From: Shewanella morhuae | Lineage (GTDB): Bacteria; Pseudomonadota; Gammaproteobacteria; Enterobacterales; Shewanellaceae | Assembly: GCF_900156405.1 (NCBI RefSeq) | Contig: NZ_FTNN01000002.1 | Span: 164,547 to 228,546 of the forward strand | Length of the DNA stretch: 64,000 bases | Reading direction: 5' to 3' | In this document: positions 1-8,452 of the stretch, one piece after another | Layout: the number at the start of each line of letters is the position of its first letter | Numbering within the stretch: the stretch's first letter is position 1 | Made by a program: the position numbers and the translations under genes | Notes under the pieces: model-generated | What the model saw: the letters and a program-made list of their open reading frames with translations, nothing else | Told to the model about the DNA's origin: nothing | The model's database searches: none

Positions 1-766
1 AATGTTTCACCTGACCCGTTTGCATTAACTTCTCATCCATAGGGCCATTATCTACCGCAGAGACAAACATACCGCGACGCACAAGTTGATAAGTCCAACC
101 GCCTGGACATGCGCCTAAGTCGACTGAATTCATACCACTACGAATACGCTCTTCTTGCTCTTCTTTGGGCACAAACTGACCAAATGCCTCATCAAGTTTT
201 AAGCTAGAGCGACTTGGTGCATCTGCCGCCATTCTTAGGCGTGGAATACCCATAAAATGGGGAGAGCTATTATTACTATAAGAATATCCCACATAAGCAC
301 GACCAGGCCCCACAAAACACACGTGGATAATCGGGCGTTTAGGGTTTTCTTGAGTGAGTAAACTACCCGATTTTTTCAAATGCTGACGCAAAGGTACGGT
401 GAATTTACGGCAAAAGGCCGATAACTCTTTGGCTTCGTTGGTATCTGGCGTTTCAACGCGTAATTCACCCGCTTTACTGACATCACTTAAGGCGGCAACG
501 ATTGGCGTCACTCTGTCATTTTCTGGCAAGTCGATTAATAAATCACTGGCGGCAAACATTTGGCGAGCAAAAATTAATGAAGCAAGTGGTAATTGCTTAA
601 CTAACGCCTCAGCTGCATCGTCTTCAAAGCCTTGGAAGACCACATAAGCGTCATTGTTGTTCGCTTTAACAAAGCCGCCGATATTAAGCTCTGCGGCGCG
701 CTGCTGAATTTCTGCCGCGCATTCTTTTTCAAAGCCAGCACGGCAAAATAAAAATAGGTTTTTCAT
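1..766 (-). CDS. rlmM: 23S rRNA 2'-O-ribose methyltransferase RlmM (partial, C-terminus beyond window)
   Basis: The reverse-strand frame is open from the ATG at 766 to the left edge, so the C-terminal part is missing. It begins MKNLFLFCRAGFEKECAAEIQ, the typical RlmM/YgdE N-terminus, followed by a THUMP-like region. It then enters the Rossmann methyltransferase part, with the SAM-binding stretch VDLGACPGGWTYQL and a following AVDNGPMD. The family methylates C2498 of 23S rRNA using SAM. About 255 of the usual 360 or so residues are present. DUF423 lies upstream in the same direction, the same neighbour pair as E. coli ygdE-ygdD, with 178 bases between them. Confidence 0.93.
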   Translation of the reverse strand, partial: MKNLFLFCRAGFEKECAAEIQQRAAELNIGGFVKANNNDAYVVFQGFEDDAAEALVKQLPLASLIFARQMFAASDLLIDLPENDRVTPIVAALSDVSKAGELRVETPDTNEAKELSAFCRKFTVPLRQHLKKSGSLLTQENPKRPIIHVCFVGPGRAYVGYSYSNNSSPHFMGIPRLRMAADAPSRSSLKLDEAFGQFVPKEEQEERIRSGMNSVDLGACPGGWTYQLVRRGMFVSAVDNGPMDEKLMQTGQVKH

Positions 767-944
767 GGGGATCCCTGAGAAATCCAAGCCAAAGTTATGG
801 CTGACTATCAATTTGGGCGCCAGTATAGCAATTTAAGTAAAAAAATGCCCTATTTGCCGTCAATGCAAACAAGGCATCAGTGTCTTGCTGATTAAAACGA
901 TTCAGCCGATTTTAAAGCTTAAAAACGAACGTTAATTTTCTACA

Positions 945-1337
945 TTACGACTCATGGCCATCCACCACTTTATGACGCCATACCGCCGCGGCAAATAGTA
1001 ACCAACCGAGTAAAAAGCATCCGCCGCCAATTGGCGTAATGGGCCCAAGCCATTTAGTGCCAATAAGTGCCAATCCATATAACGAACCAGAAAATAGCAT
1101 AATACCTACAATAAATAGGTATGCCGCCCAGTCCAATAAACGTGACGTCAGCCATTGGCCAGAAAACGCGACCATAACCAAGGCAAAAGTATGATAGAAA
1201 TGATATTGCACACCTAAGTTAAACACTTCAATTAAGTCTGGTGGCGCGACAGCCTTAAGACCGTGGGCACCAAAGGCACCTAAAGCAACCGCTAAAAATC
1301 CGCTCATAGCGGCGAGTAATAATAAACCTTTACGCAT
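945..1337 (-). CDS. DUF423 family inner-membrane protein (YgdD-like)
   Basis: A 130-residue protein with four hydrophobic segments (about residues 4-24, 45-62, 68-90 and 98-121) and the GAFGAHGLK motif near residue 21 that typifies DUF423. The ATG is preceded by AGGGG at good spacing. Its function is unknown in the family. It sits next to rlmM, as in E. coli where ygdD neighbours rlmM and gcvA, and gcvA also follows here. It is full length for the family. Confidence 0.85.
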   Translation of the reverse strand: MRKGLLLLAAMSGFLAVALGAFGAHGLKAVAPPDLIEVFNLGVQYHFYHTFALVMVAFSGQWLTSRLLDWAAYLFIVGIMLFSGSLYGLALIGTKWLGPITPIGGGCFLLGWLLFAAAVWRHKVVDGHES

Positions 1338-1376
1338 TTAACACCCCTGCTTAAATAGCCTTAATTCATTCAACAT

Positions 1377-2039
1377 TCATGTAAGTACATTCTGTTCAGT
1401 AATAAAATTGCTTGATAAATCAATGGCACGAGCCAGATTAGCCGCTTCTGTGGTACCTGACGACTTTCTTGGAGTAAAACTATGATCGCCATCAGTTATC
1501 CAAGCGAGTTTTATCTCAGGTTTCAACGGCCAACTCGGTATTTGCTCTTTGCCACCAAACTTATCCCGCTCGCCTTGCACAACTAATACCGGGACTTGGC
1601 ATTCATTCAACGGCTCCAATCTAGGATCGCCGCCTTTGAGCGGTACAAAGGGATAGCCTAAACAAATGACGCTATCGATGCGCGTAGCTAACAGCGGATC
1701 ACATGCTAATAGCGCCGCCATGCGGCCGCCCATCGATTTACCCATCAGTATCACACGTTCAACTGCTGGCAATGATTGAGCAATATCGAGCATCTGTGTC
1801 AAACAAGCGAGCAATTTAGGTGCACGGTCCGGTGGACGTCTTTTGCCGTCAACAGCATTTGCCTGCATATACGGAAAATTAAAGCGTATGACCTGAAAAC
1901 CCTTAGCCACCAGCCCCGCGGACATCGCCTGCATAAAATCTGAGTCCATGTTAGCCCCTGCGCCATGAGCAAATAAAATCAAGCTACTTGCAGGCAGCCC
2001 CTCTACGATATAACTGGGCTTATCCGGGCAACAACTCAC
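1377..2039 (-). CDS. Alpha/beta hydrolase of the KANL3/Tex30-like family
   Basis: About 220 residues with an alpha/beta hydrolase layout: an oxyanion-side FAHGAGANMDSDF motif near the N-terminus, the nucleophile elbow GKSMGG and a late GDHSF carrying the probable catalytic His. The substrate is unknown. I place the start at the GTG at 2039 because AGGAG lies seven bases before it. A TTG at 2057 would extend the frame by six residues but has no ribosome binding site. The gene overlaps the end of gcvA by about 20 bases, which implies translational coupling with that regulator. The downstream gap to DUF423 is short. Confidence 0.8.
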   Translation of the reverse strand: MSCCPDKPSYIVEGLPASSLILFAHGAGANMDSDFMQAMSAGLVAKGFQVIRFNFPYMQANAVDGKRRPPDRAPKLLACLTQMLDIAQSLPAVERVILMGKSMGGRMAALLACDPLLATRIDSVICLGYPFVPLKGGDPRLEPLNECQVPVLVVQGERDKFGGKEQIPSWPLKPEIKLAWITDGDHSFTPRKSSGTTEAANLARAIDLSSNFITEQNVLT

Positions 2040-2931
2040 TACGTGACTCCTCAGCAAACATGTCTAGCATCCATTCGCGAAACGCTACAACCTTGCCCAG
2101 TTCAGCATGGTTTTGCTGACAAACTAAGTAGTATGCATCCTTACTCACCAATACTTCTTCAAATGGGCACACAAGTCGCCCCGCTTTTATATCGGGACGT
2201 GCCAGTACGCTATAGCCCAATGCCACACCTTGACCATGGGCTGCAGCTTGCAATACCAAAGATGAATGACTAAAAATAGGCCCTTGGTTCACATTAATAT
2301 CAGTAATCCCACACTGCCTAAACCATGCCTGCCAATCGTGACGATTCATGTCATGTAAGAGTGTGTGATATTTCAAATCACTCGGTTGTGATAGTGGTTT
2401 TGTACCATTGAGTAACATGGGCGAACACACGGGAATAAGCACTTCGTTTCTGAGCTTATCAGCGCGCAGGCCAGGCCAACTGCCTAAGCCATAATAAATA
2501 GCGACATCGACGTCGTCCGTTAAAGAACTCGACTCACTATCTACCGCTTTAATGCGTACATCAATATCAGGATTTTTTTCACTGAACTTGGCTAAACGAG
2601 GCACTAACCACTGGATAGCAAAACTCGGCGACATACTTACAGTGAGCGAACCTACTGCACTGCGAGCTAATAGCCGGTCAGTGGCGTCGGCGAGTTGAAT
2701 AAAGACGTCTTTAATGTCAAGAAAGTAACTCTGCCCTTCTTCAGTTAATAATAAAGAACGATTCTTTCGGCGAAATAATTTTAATCCGAGAAAATCTTCT
2801 AATGCCTTAATTTGATGGCTTACCGCAGCTTGGGTAACGAACAATTCTTCCGCCGCTCGGGTAAAACTCAAGTGCCGCGCCGCGGCTTCAAACGCTTTAA
2901 CCGCGTTCAGCGGTGGTAATCGTCTTGACAT
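2020..2931 (-). CDS. gcvA: LysR-type regulator GcvA (glycine cleavage system activator)
   Basis: A 303-residue LysR protein. It has an N-terminal winged helix-turn-helix (residues about 7-66, with RHLSFTRAAEELFVTQAAVSHQ) and a C-terminal substrate-binding domain. The SRRLPPLNAVKAFEAAARHLSF start is characteristic of GcvA, which in E. coli activates gcvTHP in response to glycine and represses in response to purines. The gcv operon is not in this window. The ATG follows GAGATCACG. The gene heads a short reverse-strand unit with the hydrolase. Other GcvA-like paralogues share this N-terminus, so the regulated target is less certain than the family. Confidence 0.82.
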   Translation of the reverse strand: MSRRLPPLNAVKAFEAAARHLSFTRAAEELFVTQAAVSHQIKALEDFLGLKLFRRKNRSLLLTEEGQSYFLDIKDVFIQLADATDRLLARSAVGSLTVSMSPSFAIQWLVPRLAKFSEKNPDIDVRIKAVDSESSSLTDDVDVAIYYGLGSWPGLRADKLRNEVLIPVCSPMLLNGTKPLSQPSDLKYHTLLHDMNRHDWQAWFRQCGITDINVNQGPIFSHSSLVLQAAAHGQGVALGYSVLARPDIKAGRLVCPFEEVLVSKDAYYLVCQQNHAELGKVVAFREWMLDMFAEESRSELLPG

Positions 2932-3107
2932 CGTGATCTCTATCTCATTTTTTAATTAGTTTTTCTAATCCTTATTGTTACATTTAATCGTTTGTAAAGG
3001 CCAGCTATTTTGGTTAAATTTTGTGCCAGAGAAACACACTAGTTAGACAATCTCGAATCGGTGATGGGAATGTCTGACAGCGTCATTTTGTCAGCCCGGA
3101 GGCGACT

Positions 3108-3344
3108 ATGTTCAATGTAAAATCGGCGTTTGCGTTAGTTTTTATCGCTGCACTCAGTTTTAATGCCAATGCTAACGTGTTCGCTGACGAAATCGTCATC
3201 GATACTAGCGACTTACAAACAAGTATTACTGCAGACTTAGGTGCCGCGATGGATAAAATGCATCAAGAGCTACTGCAAGAAGCCACACTGTTGATTGCTG
3301 AGGATGATGCGATTAACACCCCGCAGGTTGTTAAAGCCCAATAG
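3108..3344 (+). CDS. Small secreted protein of unknown function
   Basis: A 78-residue protein with a clear Sec signal peptide (about residues 1-22, ending ANA). The mature part is acidic and helical, about 55 residues, with no cysteines. A strong ribosome binding site (GGAGGCGACT before ATG) and a perfect downstream terminator hairpin make it a real single-gene unit. I do not recognise the family. It is probably a Shewanella-restricted periplasmic or exported peptide. The mature chain looks amphipathic (DLGAAMDKMHQELLQEATLL), which could form a coiled coil or bind membranes, but that is inference. Confidence 0.7.
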   Translation: MFNVKSAFALVFIAALSFNANANVFADEIVIDTSDLQTSITADLGAAMDKMHQELLQEATLLIAEDDAINTPQVVKAQ

Positions 3345-3386
3345 TTGATAAACGATTTCAGGTTGTTTTACAGAAGTTATCAAAAT

Positions 3387-3420
3387 AAAAAACCGCATTA
3401 ATATGCGGTTTTTTATTTTT
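3387..3420 (+). terminator. Rho-independent terminator, probably bidirectional
   Basis: A 12-bp perfect stem (AAAAAACCGCAT with ATGCGGTTTTTT) and a four-base loop, followed by TATTTTT. It ends the small secreted gene, and its A-tract also gives a T-tract on the opposite strand for thiI, which converges on it. Confidence 0.9.
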
Positions 3421-3489
3421 TGTGTTTAATCGAACTAAAAGCCTACTGCTACGGTTCATTCTCCGCGCAATAAGCTCATTTACACGGTT

Positions 3490-4944
3490 TTATGGGCGAT
3501 ACACTTTCACGTTGCTGTAACCTTGCTCAATTAAATATAGCGCCTGTAATTTACTCATCACCCCGCGTTCACAATACAATAAGTAGGTCTTTTGCTTATC
3601 GAGATCGGCAAACTGAGTCGCTAACTTGAAGAAAGGAATTTGTTTGATCTCTACCCCTTCAATTTGCAACGGTTTACGCTCTTCTTCTTCGGGAGCGCGA
3701 ATATCAATAACCACTTCATTAGCATCAATGCTGGCAACAATTTCAGTCTCAGTTATCTGAGTATCCATTTGTTCAGCTATTTCCCTAATATCAATAGTGA
3801 CAGATTGAGCGATGATTTGATCAATCAAGTCCTCTGAGAATTTCTTCTCTTCCGCCTCGACTTTCGCTAGTACCGCCTTCACCGTAGGCTTTTGCGAAAT
3901 AACGCCGCAGTATTCTGGCATCGATTTGGCAAAGTCTTCCGTACCAATTCGGCGACTTTCATTGATAATGTCTTGTTTATCCATGGCAATCAGCGGACGT
4001 AAAATTAATAGCTCTGTACAACGGTCAATCACGTTAAGATTGGTTAACGTCTGGCTAGACACTTGGCCTAAGCTCTCACCGGTCACCAGTGCTTGAATGC
4101 CCATACGTTCAGCAATACGCGCCGCAGTGCGCATCATCATGCGTTTAAGCACAACACCCATTTGACCGTTCTCAATACGCTCTAAAATTTCCGCTACAAC
4201 AGGTTCAAAAGGGATTGAAATGAATTTAACTTTATGGGATTCACCGTAGGTTTTCCATAAATGGTAGGCCACTTGCTTAACGCCAATTTCATGCTGCGCG
4301 CCGCCCAAATTTAAAAAGCAGTAGTGGGTACGAGCGCCTTTTTTGATAAATTGATAGCTAGAGACACCTGAATCAAAACCACCCGAAATCAATGACAATA
4401 CATCTTCCTGCGTCGCCATTGGGAAACCGCCTAAGCCTTCAATACGCTTAGTGACCATGTACAGATTATCGCGGTCAATTTCGAGGTTAACGGTAATATC
4501 GGGATTTTTTAAACGCACGCCAACGGCATCAGTAAACTGATTTAAGCCGCCGCCAACATAACGCTCAACCTCAATCGACTTAAAATCATGATCGCCAGAG
4601 CGTTTCACTCGCACGCAAAAGGCTTTGCCCGCAAGTTGGTCACGATAGACGGGTAAAACTTGCTGATAAATATCATCCACAGATTCAAAGCTGTATTCAT
4701 CAACTTGCACAACATGTGCAATACCCGGAATACATGCCAGACGCTCACCAAAGGCTTGGGCTAACTCAGGTTTGTCCTTAGGTACCATCACCATAATGCG
4801 ATCCCATTGACGTTGGACTTTAGCGTCCTCATCAACTTTTTTCAGCACATTACGAATATTGGTTTCGAGCATTTTGGTGAAGCGCATACGAACTGGTTTG
4901 CTCTTCATCATGATTTCTGGATACAGCTTTACAATAAACTTCAT
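3490..4944 (-). CDS. thiI: tRNA sulfurtransferase ThiI
   Basis: A 484-residue enzyme making 4-thiouridine at tRNA position 8 and supplying sulfur for the thiamine thiazole. The domains are an N-terminal ferredoxin-like/THUMP region (about 1-165), an adenylating PP-loop domain with SGGFDSG at 187-193, and a C-terminal rhodanese domain. The persulfide Cys is at about 458 in YCERGVMS, matching E. coli Cys456. The second conserved Cys in [10 protein letters not shown] is also present, so the long gammaproteobacterial form is intact. The ATG is preceded by GGAA. It is a lone gene between two terminators. Confidence 0.96.
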   Translation of the reverse strand: MKFIVKLYPEIMMKSKPVRMRFTKMLETNIRNVLKKVDEDAKVQRQWDRIMVMVPKDKPELAQAFGERLACIPGIAHVVQVDEYSFESVDDIYQQVLPVYRDQLAGKAFCVRVKRSGDHDFKSIEVERYVGGGLNQFTDAVGVRLKNPDITVNLEIDRDNLYMVTKRIEGLGGFPMATQEDVLSLISGGFDSGVSSYQFIKKGARTHYCFLNLGGAQHEIGVKQVAYHLWKTYGESHKVKFISIPFEPVVAEILERIENGQMGVVLKRMMMRTAARIAERMGIQALVTGESLGQVSSQTLTNLNVIDRCTELLILRPLIAMDKQDIINESRRIGTEDFAKSMPEYCGVISQKPTVKAVLAKVEAEEKKFSEDLIDQIIAQSVTIDIREIAEQMDTQITETEIVASIDANEVVIDIRAPEEEERKPLQIEGVEIKQIPFFKLATQFADLDKQKTYLLYCERGVMSKLQALYLIEQGYSNVKVYRP

Positions 4945-5302
4945 GGGATTTCCGCGGGCAATTTTGAAAAAGTAAAATTGGCTAAAATAATAATCGGGGG
5001 ATTATATACCCAAGTAACCTAAACATGCGAGTTTCAGCGGGCTTGTACCGCCGTAATCCAAGCTATTTTCGTATCTAAAATCACATTGCATTTGAGTGTG
5101 TTTATCGACTAAAAACTCACTAAAATTAACACTCTACTGCAATGATACAATTACCCTACTGTATTTAAGTACTCTACATTTAAGTACTCCAAAATATTGC
5201 TAAAAAATCAAAGTTTTTATCCTTAACGTAAAAATTTGGCGCATAAAAAAGCCGCGATATTATCGCGGCGGTAAAACAAAACATAACCGGGCATATGAAC
5301 AG
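4945..5302. other. Intergenic region between pomB and thiI
   Basis: About 360 bases without a gene. It holds the pomAB terminator (5244-5269) and then AT-rich DNA that should carry the thiI promoter. The stretch at about 5003-5030 (TATACCCAAGTAACCTAAAC) resembles a short intergenic motif I associate with Shewanella and Vibrio genomes, but I could not check copy number. Confidence 0.5.
5244..5269 (-). terminator. Terminator of the pomAB operon
   Basis: Reading the reverse strand, a GC-rich stem (GCCGCGATA with TATCGCGGC) is followed by TTTTTTATG. It lies 33 bases past the pomB stop codon. Confidence 0.88.
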
Positions 5303-6223
5303 CTACTTGCCGATTTGAATCTCTTCCGACTCTTTCGCTTTGCCTTGCTCTATCGCAATTTCTACTCTGCGATTACGGGCACGATTCTCCGCTGAATCGT
5401 TAGGTACTATTGGGTTATTCGATGCCATACCGACTACTTTCATTCGTTTAGCATCAAAACCTTTAACCTGTAATAATTCATGGGCTACGGCTACCGCACG
5501 TTTACTAGATAGATCCCAGTTAGAACTATAAAGTTCATCACTAATTTGCATGTCATCGGTGTAACCTGACACGGTAATAATCCCTGGCACATCTTTTAAC
5601 AGTTCACCCACAGAATGCACTACCGGTTTAAATCGAGGTTGTAGAAAACCAGAGCCCGAAGCAAACGAGCCCTTTTCACGGATACGGATAATAATCTGCT
5701 GGCCCAAAGATTCAATTTCAATCGAACCATCAATAATTTCTTTATTGAGCTCTTGTGCCATTCTCTTGACTTGCTCGTTGATCTTTTCCTGTGCAGCGCT
5801 CTCTTCGGCTTCAACGGCTTTGGCAATATCCTGCGCCGTTACACTCGCTTCACCACCGCGCTGGGAACCATCTTGCTGTTGTGAACCACCAGAACTATCG
5901 TCTTCACCCGCTTTATAATCCAGCACGGGCTCAGTCATTTCATTAGTTTGTTGATTGATAATCTCAATCGGCGTGGGATCTGGGCGACCGGGCCTAAACT
6001 CTAAAGCAATAACTGAGGTACCTTTAGGAATATCTTTCAGCTCAACTTTATTTTGCACACCAAAAGCGTATTTCATCGAGCCTGCAATCTGTTGAAATTT
6101 CAACACGTCCATTTCAGAAAATGACAATAGCAACACGAAAAAACACATCAACAACGACATCAAGTCGGCAAATGTTGCCAACCAAGCCGGTGCGCCGGGC
6201 GGTGGACAGTTGCACTTAGCCAT
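5303..6223 (-). CDS. pomB: Flagellar motor stator protein PomB (MotB family)
   Basis: A 306-residue stator subunit. One N-terminal membrane helix (about 14-38) carries the ion-binding Asp in ATFADLMSLL (Asp20). A plug/linker follows, and the C-terminal OmpA-like peptidoglycan-binding domain spans about 180-295 (VSGYTDD and ENRARNRRVEI). With PomA it forms the ion channel that drives flagellar rotation. The paired PomA sequence is of the sodium-driven type. It starts four bases after the pomA stop, with GGAGAG inside the end of pomA as ribosome binding site. The acidic linker (about 115-160) is rich in Gln and Glu. Confidence 0.93.
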   Translation of the reverse strand: MAKCNCPPPGAPAWLATFADLMSLLMCFFVLLLSFSEMDVLKFQQIAGSMKYAFGVQNKVELKDIPKGTSVIALEFRPGRPDPTPIEIINQQTNEMTEPVLDYKAGEDDSSGGSQQQDGSQRGGEASVTAQDIAKAVEAEESAAQEKINEQVKRMAQELNKEIIDGSIEIESLGQQIIIRIREKGSFASGSGFLQPRFKPVVHSVGELLKDVPGIITVSGYTDDMQISDELYSSNWDLSSKRAVAVAHELLQVKGFDAKRMKVVGMASNNPIVPNDSAENRARNRRVEIAIEQGKAKESEEIQIGK

Positions 6224-6226
6224 GGG

Positions 6227-6994
6227 CTACTCTCCGTCCGTGGTATCAATTTTGCGATTTTTTTCAGCCAAATAATTTTTCAAGAAGCCTTCGATCACAC
6301 GGGGATTTTGTCCGTCTTGAATAGCAAGTACAGCATCCATAATCAAATTACGATTAAGCATCTCTTCCCCCATGCGCAGCGATAATTTATCCGCAACTGG
6401 GATAGCAACCATGTTTGCCATCATAGAACCGTATAATGTGGTTAACAGCGCTACCGCCATAGAGGGGCCAATCGACTTAGGATCTGACATGTTGGACAAC
6501 ATAGCAACCAGACCAACCAGCGTACCAATCATCCCCATCGCAGGCCCAACATCACCGACGGCTCTAAATATGGCAATCCCGGTGCGATGACGTTCTTCTG
6601 TCAAAGCAATATCTTTCTCTAATGCTGCACGGACGACTTCACCATCATGACCATCAACTAACATATCAACGGCTTTTTGCATGAAACTATTGGTGATTTG
6701 TGCTTCTTCCAAGGCCAAAAAACCACCTTTACGAGCGGCATCAGCCATAGCAACCGCTTGTTCAATCAAATCTTCGGGCTTATCAAGCTTAAATATAAAC
6801 GCTTTGGCTGCAATTTTTACCGCTCCAAAAAATTGTTTAAGATTAAACTTCATCATGACCACAAAGAAGGAGCCACCAAACACAATTAGAATCGAAGGCA
6901 CATCGACGAAAATCATTAAGCCGCCACTCGTCACCATAGCGCCGAGAATAAAAGCAAAAGCCCCCACTATTCCTATTATTGTTGCTAAATCCAC
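6227..6994 (-). CDS. pomA: Flagellar motor stator protein PomA (MotA/ExbB superfamily)
   Basis: A 255-residue membrane protein with four transmembrane helices and the MDLATIIGIVGAFAF start and FVDVPSILIVFGGSF motif of sodium-type PomA. The large cytoplasmic loop (about 50-150) contacts the rotor. The last two helices contain VGPAMGMIGTLVGLV. It forms the stator complex with the following pomB, in one two-gene operon. Shewanella oneidensis is known to use both PomAB and MotAB stators; only this set is present in the window. Confidence 0.93.
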   Translation of the reverse strand: MDLATIIGIVGAFAFILGAMVTSGGLMIFVDVPSILIVFGGSFFVVMMKFNLKQFFGAVKIAAKAFIFKLDKPEDLIEQAVAMADAARKGGFLALEEAQITNSFMQKAVDMLVDGHDGEVVRAALEKDIALTEERHRTGIAIFRAVGDVGPAMGMIGTLVGLVAMLSNMSDPKSIGPSMAVALLTTLYGSMMANMVAIPVADKLSLRMGEEMLNRNLIMDAVLAIQDGQNPRVIEGFLKNYLAEKNRKIDTTDGE

Positions 6995-7307
6995 GACGGC
7001 TCCTCAATTTTTTCAATAAACAACATAATACTTACTCTGGGTAAGCAATGGCACTCAGATAATCGATTGAGTGAAAATCCTGCTGACCATACGTGTGAGA
7101 CTTGTGTATCGAGCTCAAAATTACGATACAAATGATGATACTATTGTCAGTTATCGGACATACACTAAGCAAGTTTAGCGACTATTTATATTTTCTGGAA
7201 AAAATTCAGTTACAAAGCGTGCGATTGAGCAAATATTTATCGTCTGAATTTGACCCTTGCGTCGCCCTGATATACCTTGTGTCCGCTAAATTAAAGGAAA
7301 TATAAAC
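6995..7307. other. Divergent promoter region between pomA and xseB
   Basis: A 313-base region that must hold both promoters. A TTGACC about 55 bases before xseB, with TATACC roughly 15 bases later, is a plausible sigma-70 promoter. An inverted repeat with 7-bp arms (TGTATCG and CGATACA, 7105-7130) is a possible operator. I found no clear flagellar sigma-28 site. Confidence 0.45.
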
Positions 7308-7547
7308 GTGGCTAAAAAACCCGAAAATCTCAGTTTCGAAGAATCCCTTGGCGAGCTAGAGCGCATCGTTGCCGATTTAGAGCAAGGCGATATCTCACTT
7401 GATGACGCGTTAAAACAATTTGAACGCGGCATTAATCTCGTACGAAACAGCCAAGCCAAACTCGAACAAGCTCAACAAAAAGTGGCCATTTTATTGAAAC
7501 CAGATGAAAATGCGCCTCTGTCCCCCTATGCCGTTGAGGGCGAATAA
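7308..7547 (+). CDS. xseB: Exodeoxyribonuclease VII small subunit XseB
   Basis: A 79-residue protein of the usual length, helical, containing the family signature FEESLGELERIVADLEQGDISLDDALKQ in its first 40 residues. With XseA (not in this window) it degrades single-stranded DNA. The start is GTG at 7308, preceded by AAAGGAAA. It is the first gene of the xseB-ispA-dxs unit conserved in gammaproteobacteria, and ispA starts two bases after its stop codon. Confidence 0.95.
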   Translation: MAKKPENLSFEESLGELERIVADLEQGDISLDDALKQFERGINLVRNSQAKLEQAQQKVAILLKPDENAPLSPYAVEGE

Positions 7548-7549
7548 GC

Positions 7550-8431
7550 GTGCTAGCCAGTACCATTCAAGAATATCAGCAACGTGTTGATAATCAATTA
7601 AAACAGCGTTTTAATACGCTTGAAGATAGCGCTCCTACATTAAAAGCTGCCATGACTTACGGCGCTTTATTAGGTGGCAAACGCATTCGTCCATTTCTGG
7701 TTTACAGTATCGGGCGCATGTTTGGGCTTGAACTCGATAAGTTAGATGCATGCGCCGCAGCCATTGAATGTATTCATGCTTACTCACTTATCCATGACGA
7801 TTTACCTGCTATGGATAATGATGAACTGCGCCGTGGTCAGCCCACAGTGCATATCGCTTTTGATGAGGCGACCGCTATTTTAGCGGGAGATGCGCTGCAA
7901 ACCTTAGCCTTTGAAATTATTACCGAGCCCCTAGTAGGGATCAGCAGCGAACAACATATTGCCATGGTGCGAGTTTTAGCTAAAGCTTCAGGCTATCGTG
8001 GCATGTGCGGTGGTCAAGCAATAGATTTAGCTTCAACCAATAAAAATATTGATCTTAACGCACTAACTCAATTACATAATATGAAAACCGGCGCGCTTAT
8101 TAGTTGCGCCGTTGAGTTAGCTTTAATTGCCGCTAATGCGCCTAAAGAACACTATATTGCTATGATGGATTTTGCCCGTGCCATCGGGCTCGCCTTCCAA
8201 GTACAAGACGATATCCTCGATATCATAGCCACTACCGAAGAGCTCGGTAAGCCGCAAGGCTCTGATACAGAATCAAATAAGAGTACTTTTCCACAATTAC
8301 TTGGACTACAAGGCGCACAAGATACCGCCAAACAACTGGTCCAAGAAGCACTATCAGTGCTGGCTAAATTGCCCTACAATAGTCAGTTAATTGCAGATTT
8401 CGCCCGCTATATCATTGAGCGAAGAATATAA
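7550..8431 (+). CDS. ispA: Farnesyl diphosphate synthase IspA
   Basis: A 293-residue all-helical prenyltransferase that condenses IPP with DMAPP and GPP to make farnesyl diphosphate. The first aspartate-rich motif is HDDLPAMDND (about residues 84-93). The second is QDDILD in the C-terminal half. GGKRIRPFL binds diphosphate. The start is GTG at 7550, two bases after the xseB stop, so translation is probably coupled. It feeds on isoprenoid units from the pathway begun by the downstream dxs. Confidence 0.96.
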   Translation: MLASTIQEYQQRVDNQLKQRFNTLEDSAPTLKAAMTYGALLGGKRIRPFLVYSIGRMFGLELDKLDACAAAIECIHAYSLIHDDLPAMDNDELRRGQPTVHIAFDEATAILAGDALQTLAFEIITEPLVGISSEQHIAMVRVLAKASGYRGMCGGQAIDLASTNKNIDLNALTQLHNMKTGALISCAVELALIAANAPKEHYIAMMDFARAIGLAFQVQDDILDIIATTEELGKPQGSDTESNKSTFPQLLGLQGAQDTAKQLVQEALSVLAKLPYNSQLIADFARYIIERRI

Positions 8432-8452
8432 TAAGAGTCGAAGTATCTCGCT

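Noticed and set aside
5003..5030. TATACCCAAGTAACCT-like intergenic motif upstream of thiI.
   Set aside because: It recalls a common intergenic motif but only one copy is visible here and copy number could not be checked.
7102..7305. 67-codon frame upstream of xseB.
   Set aside because: It covers the promoter region and has no ribosome binding site.
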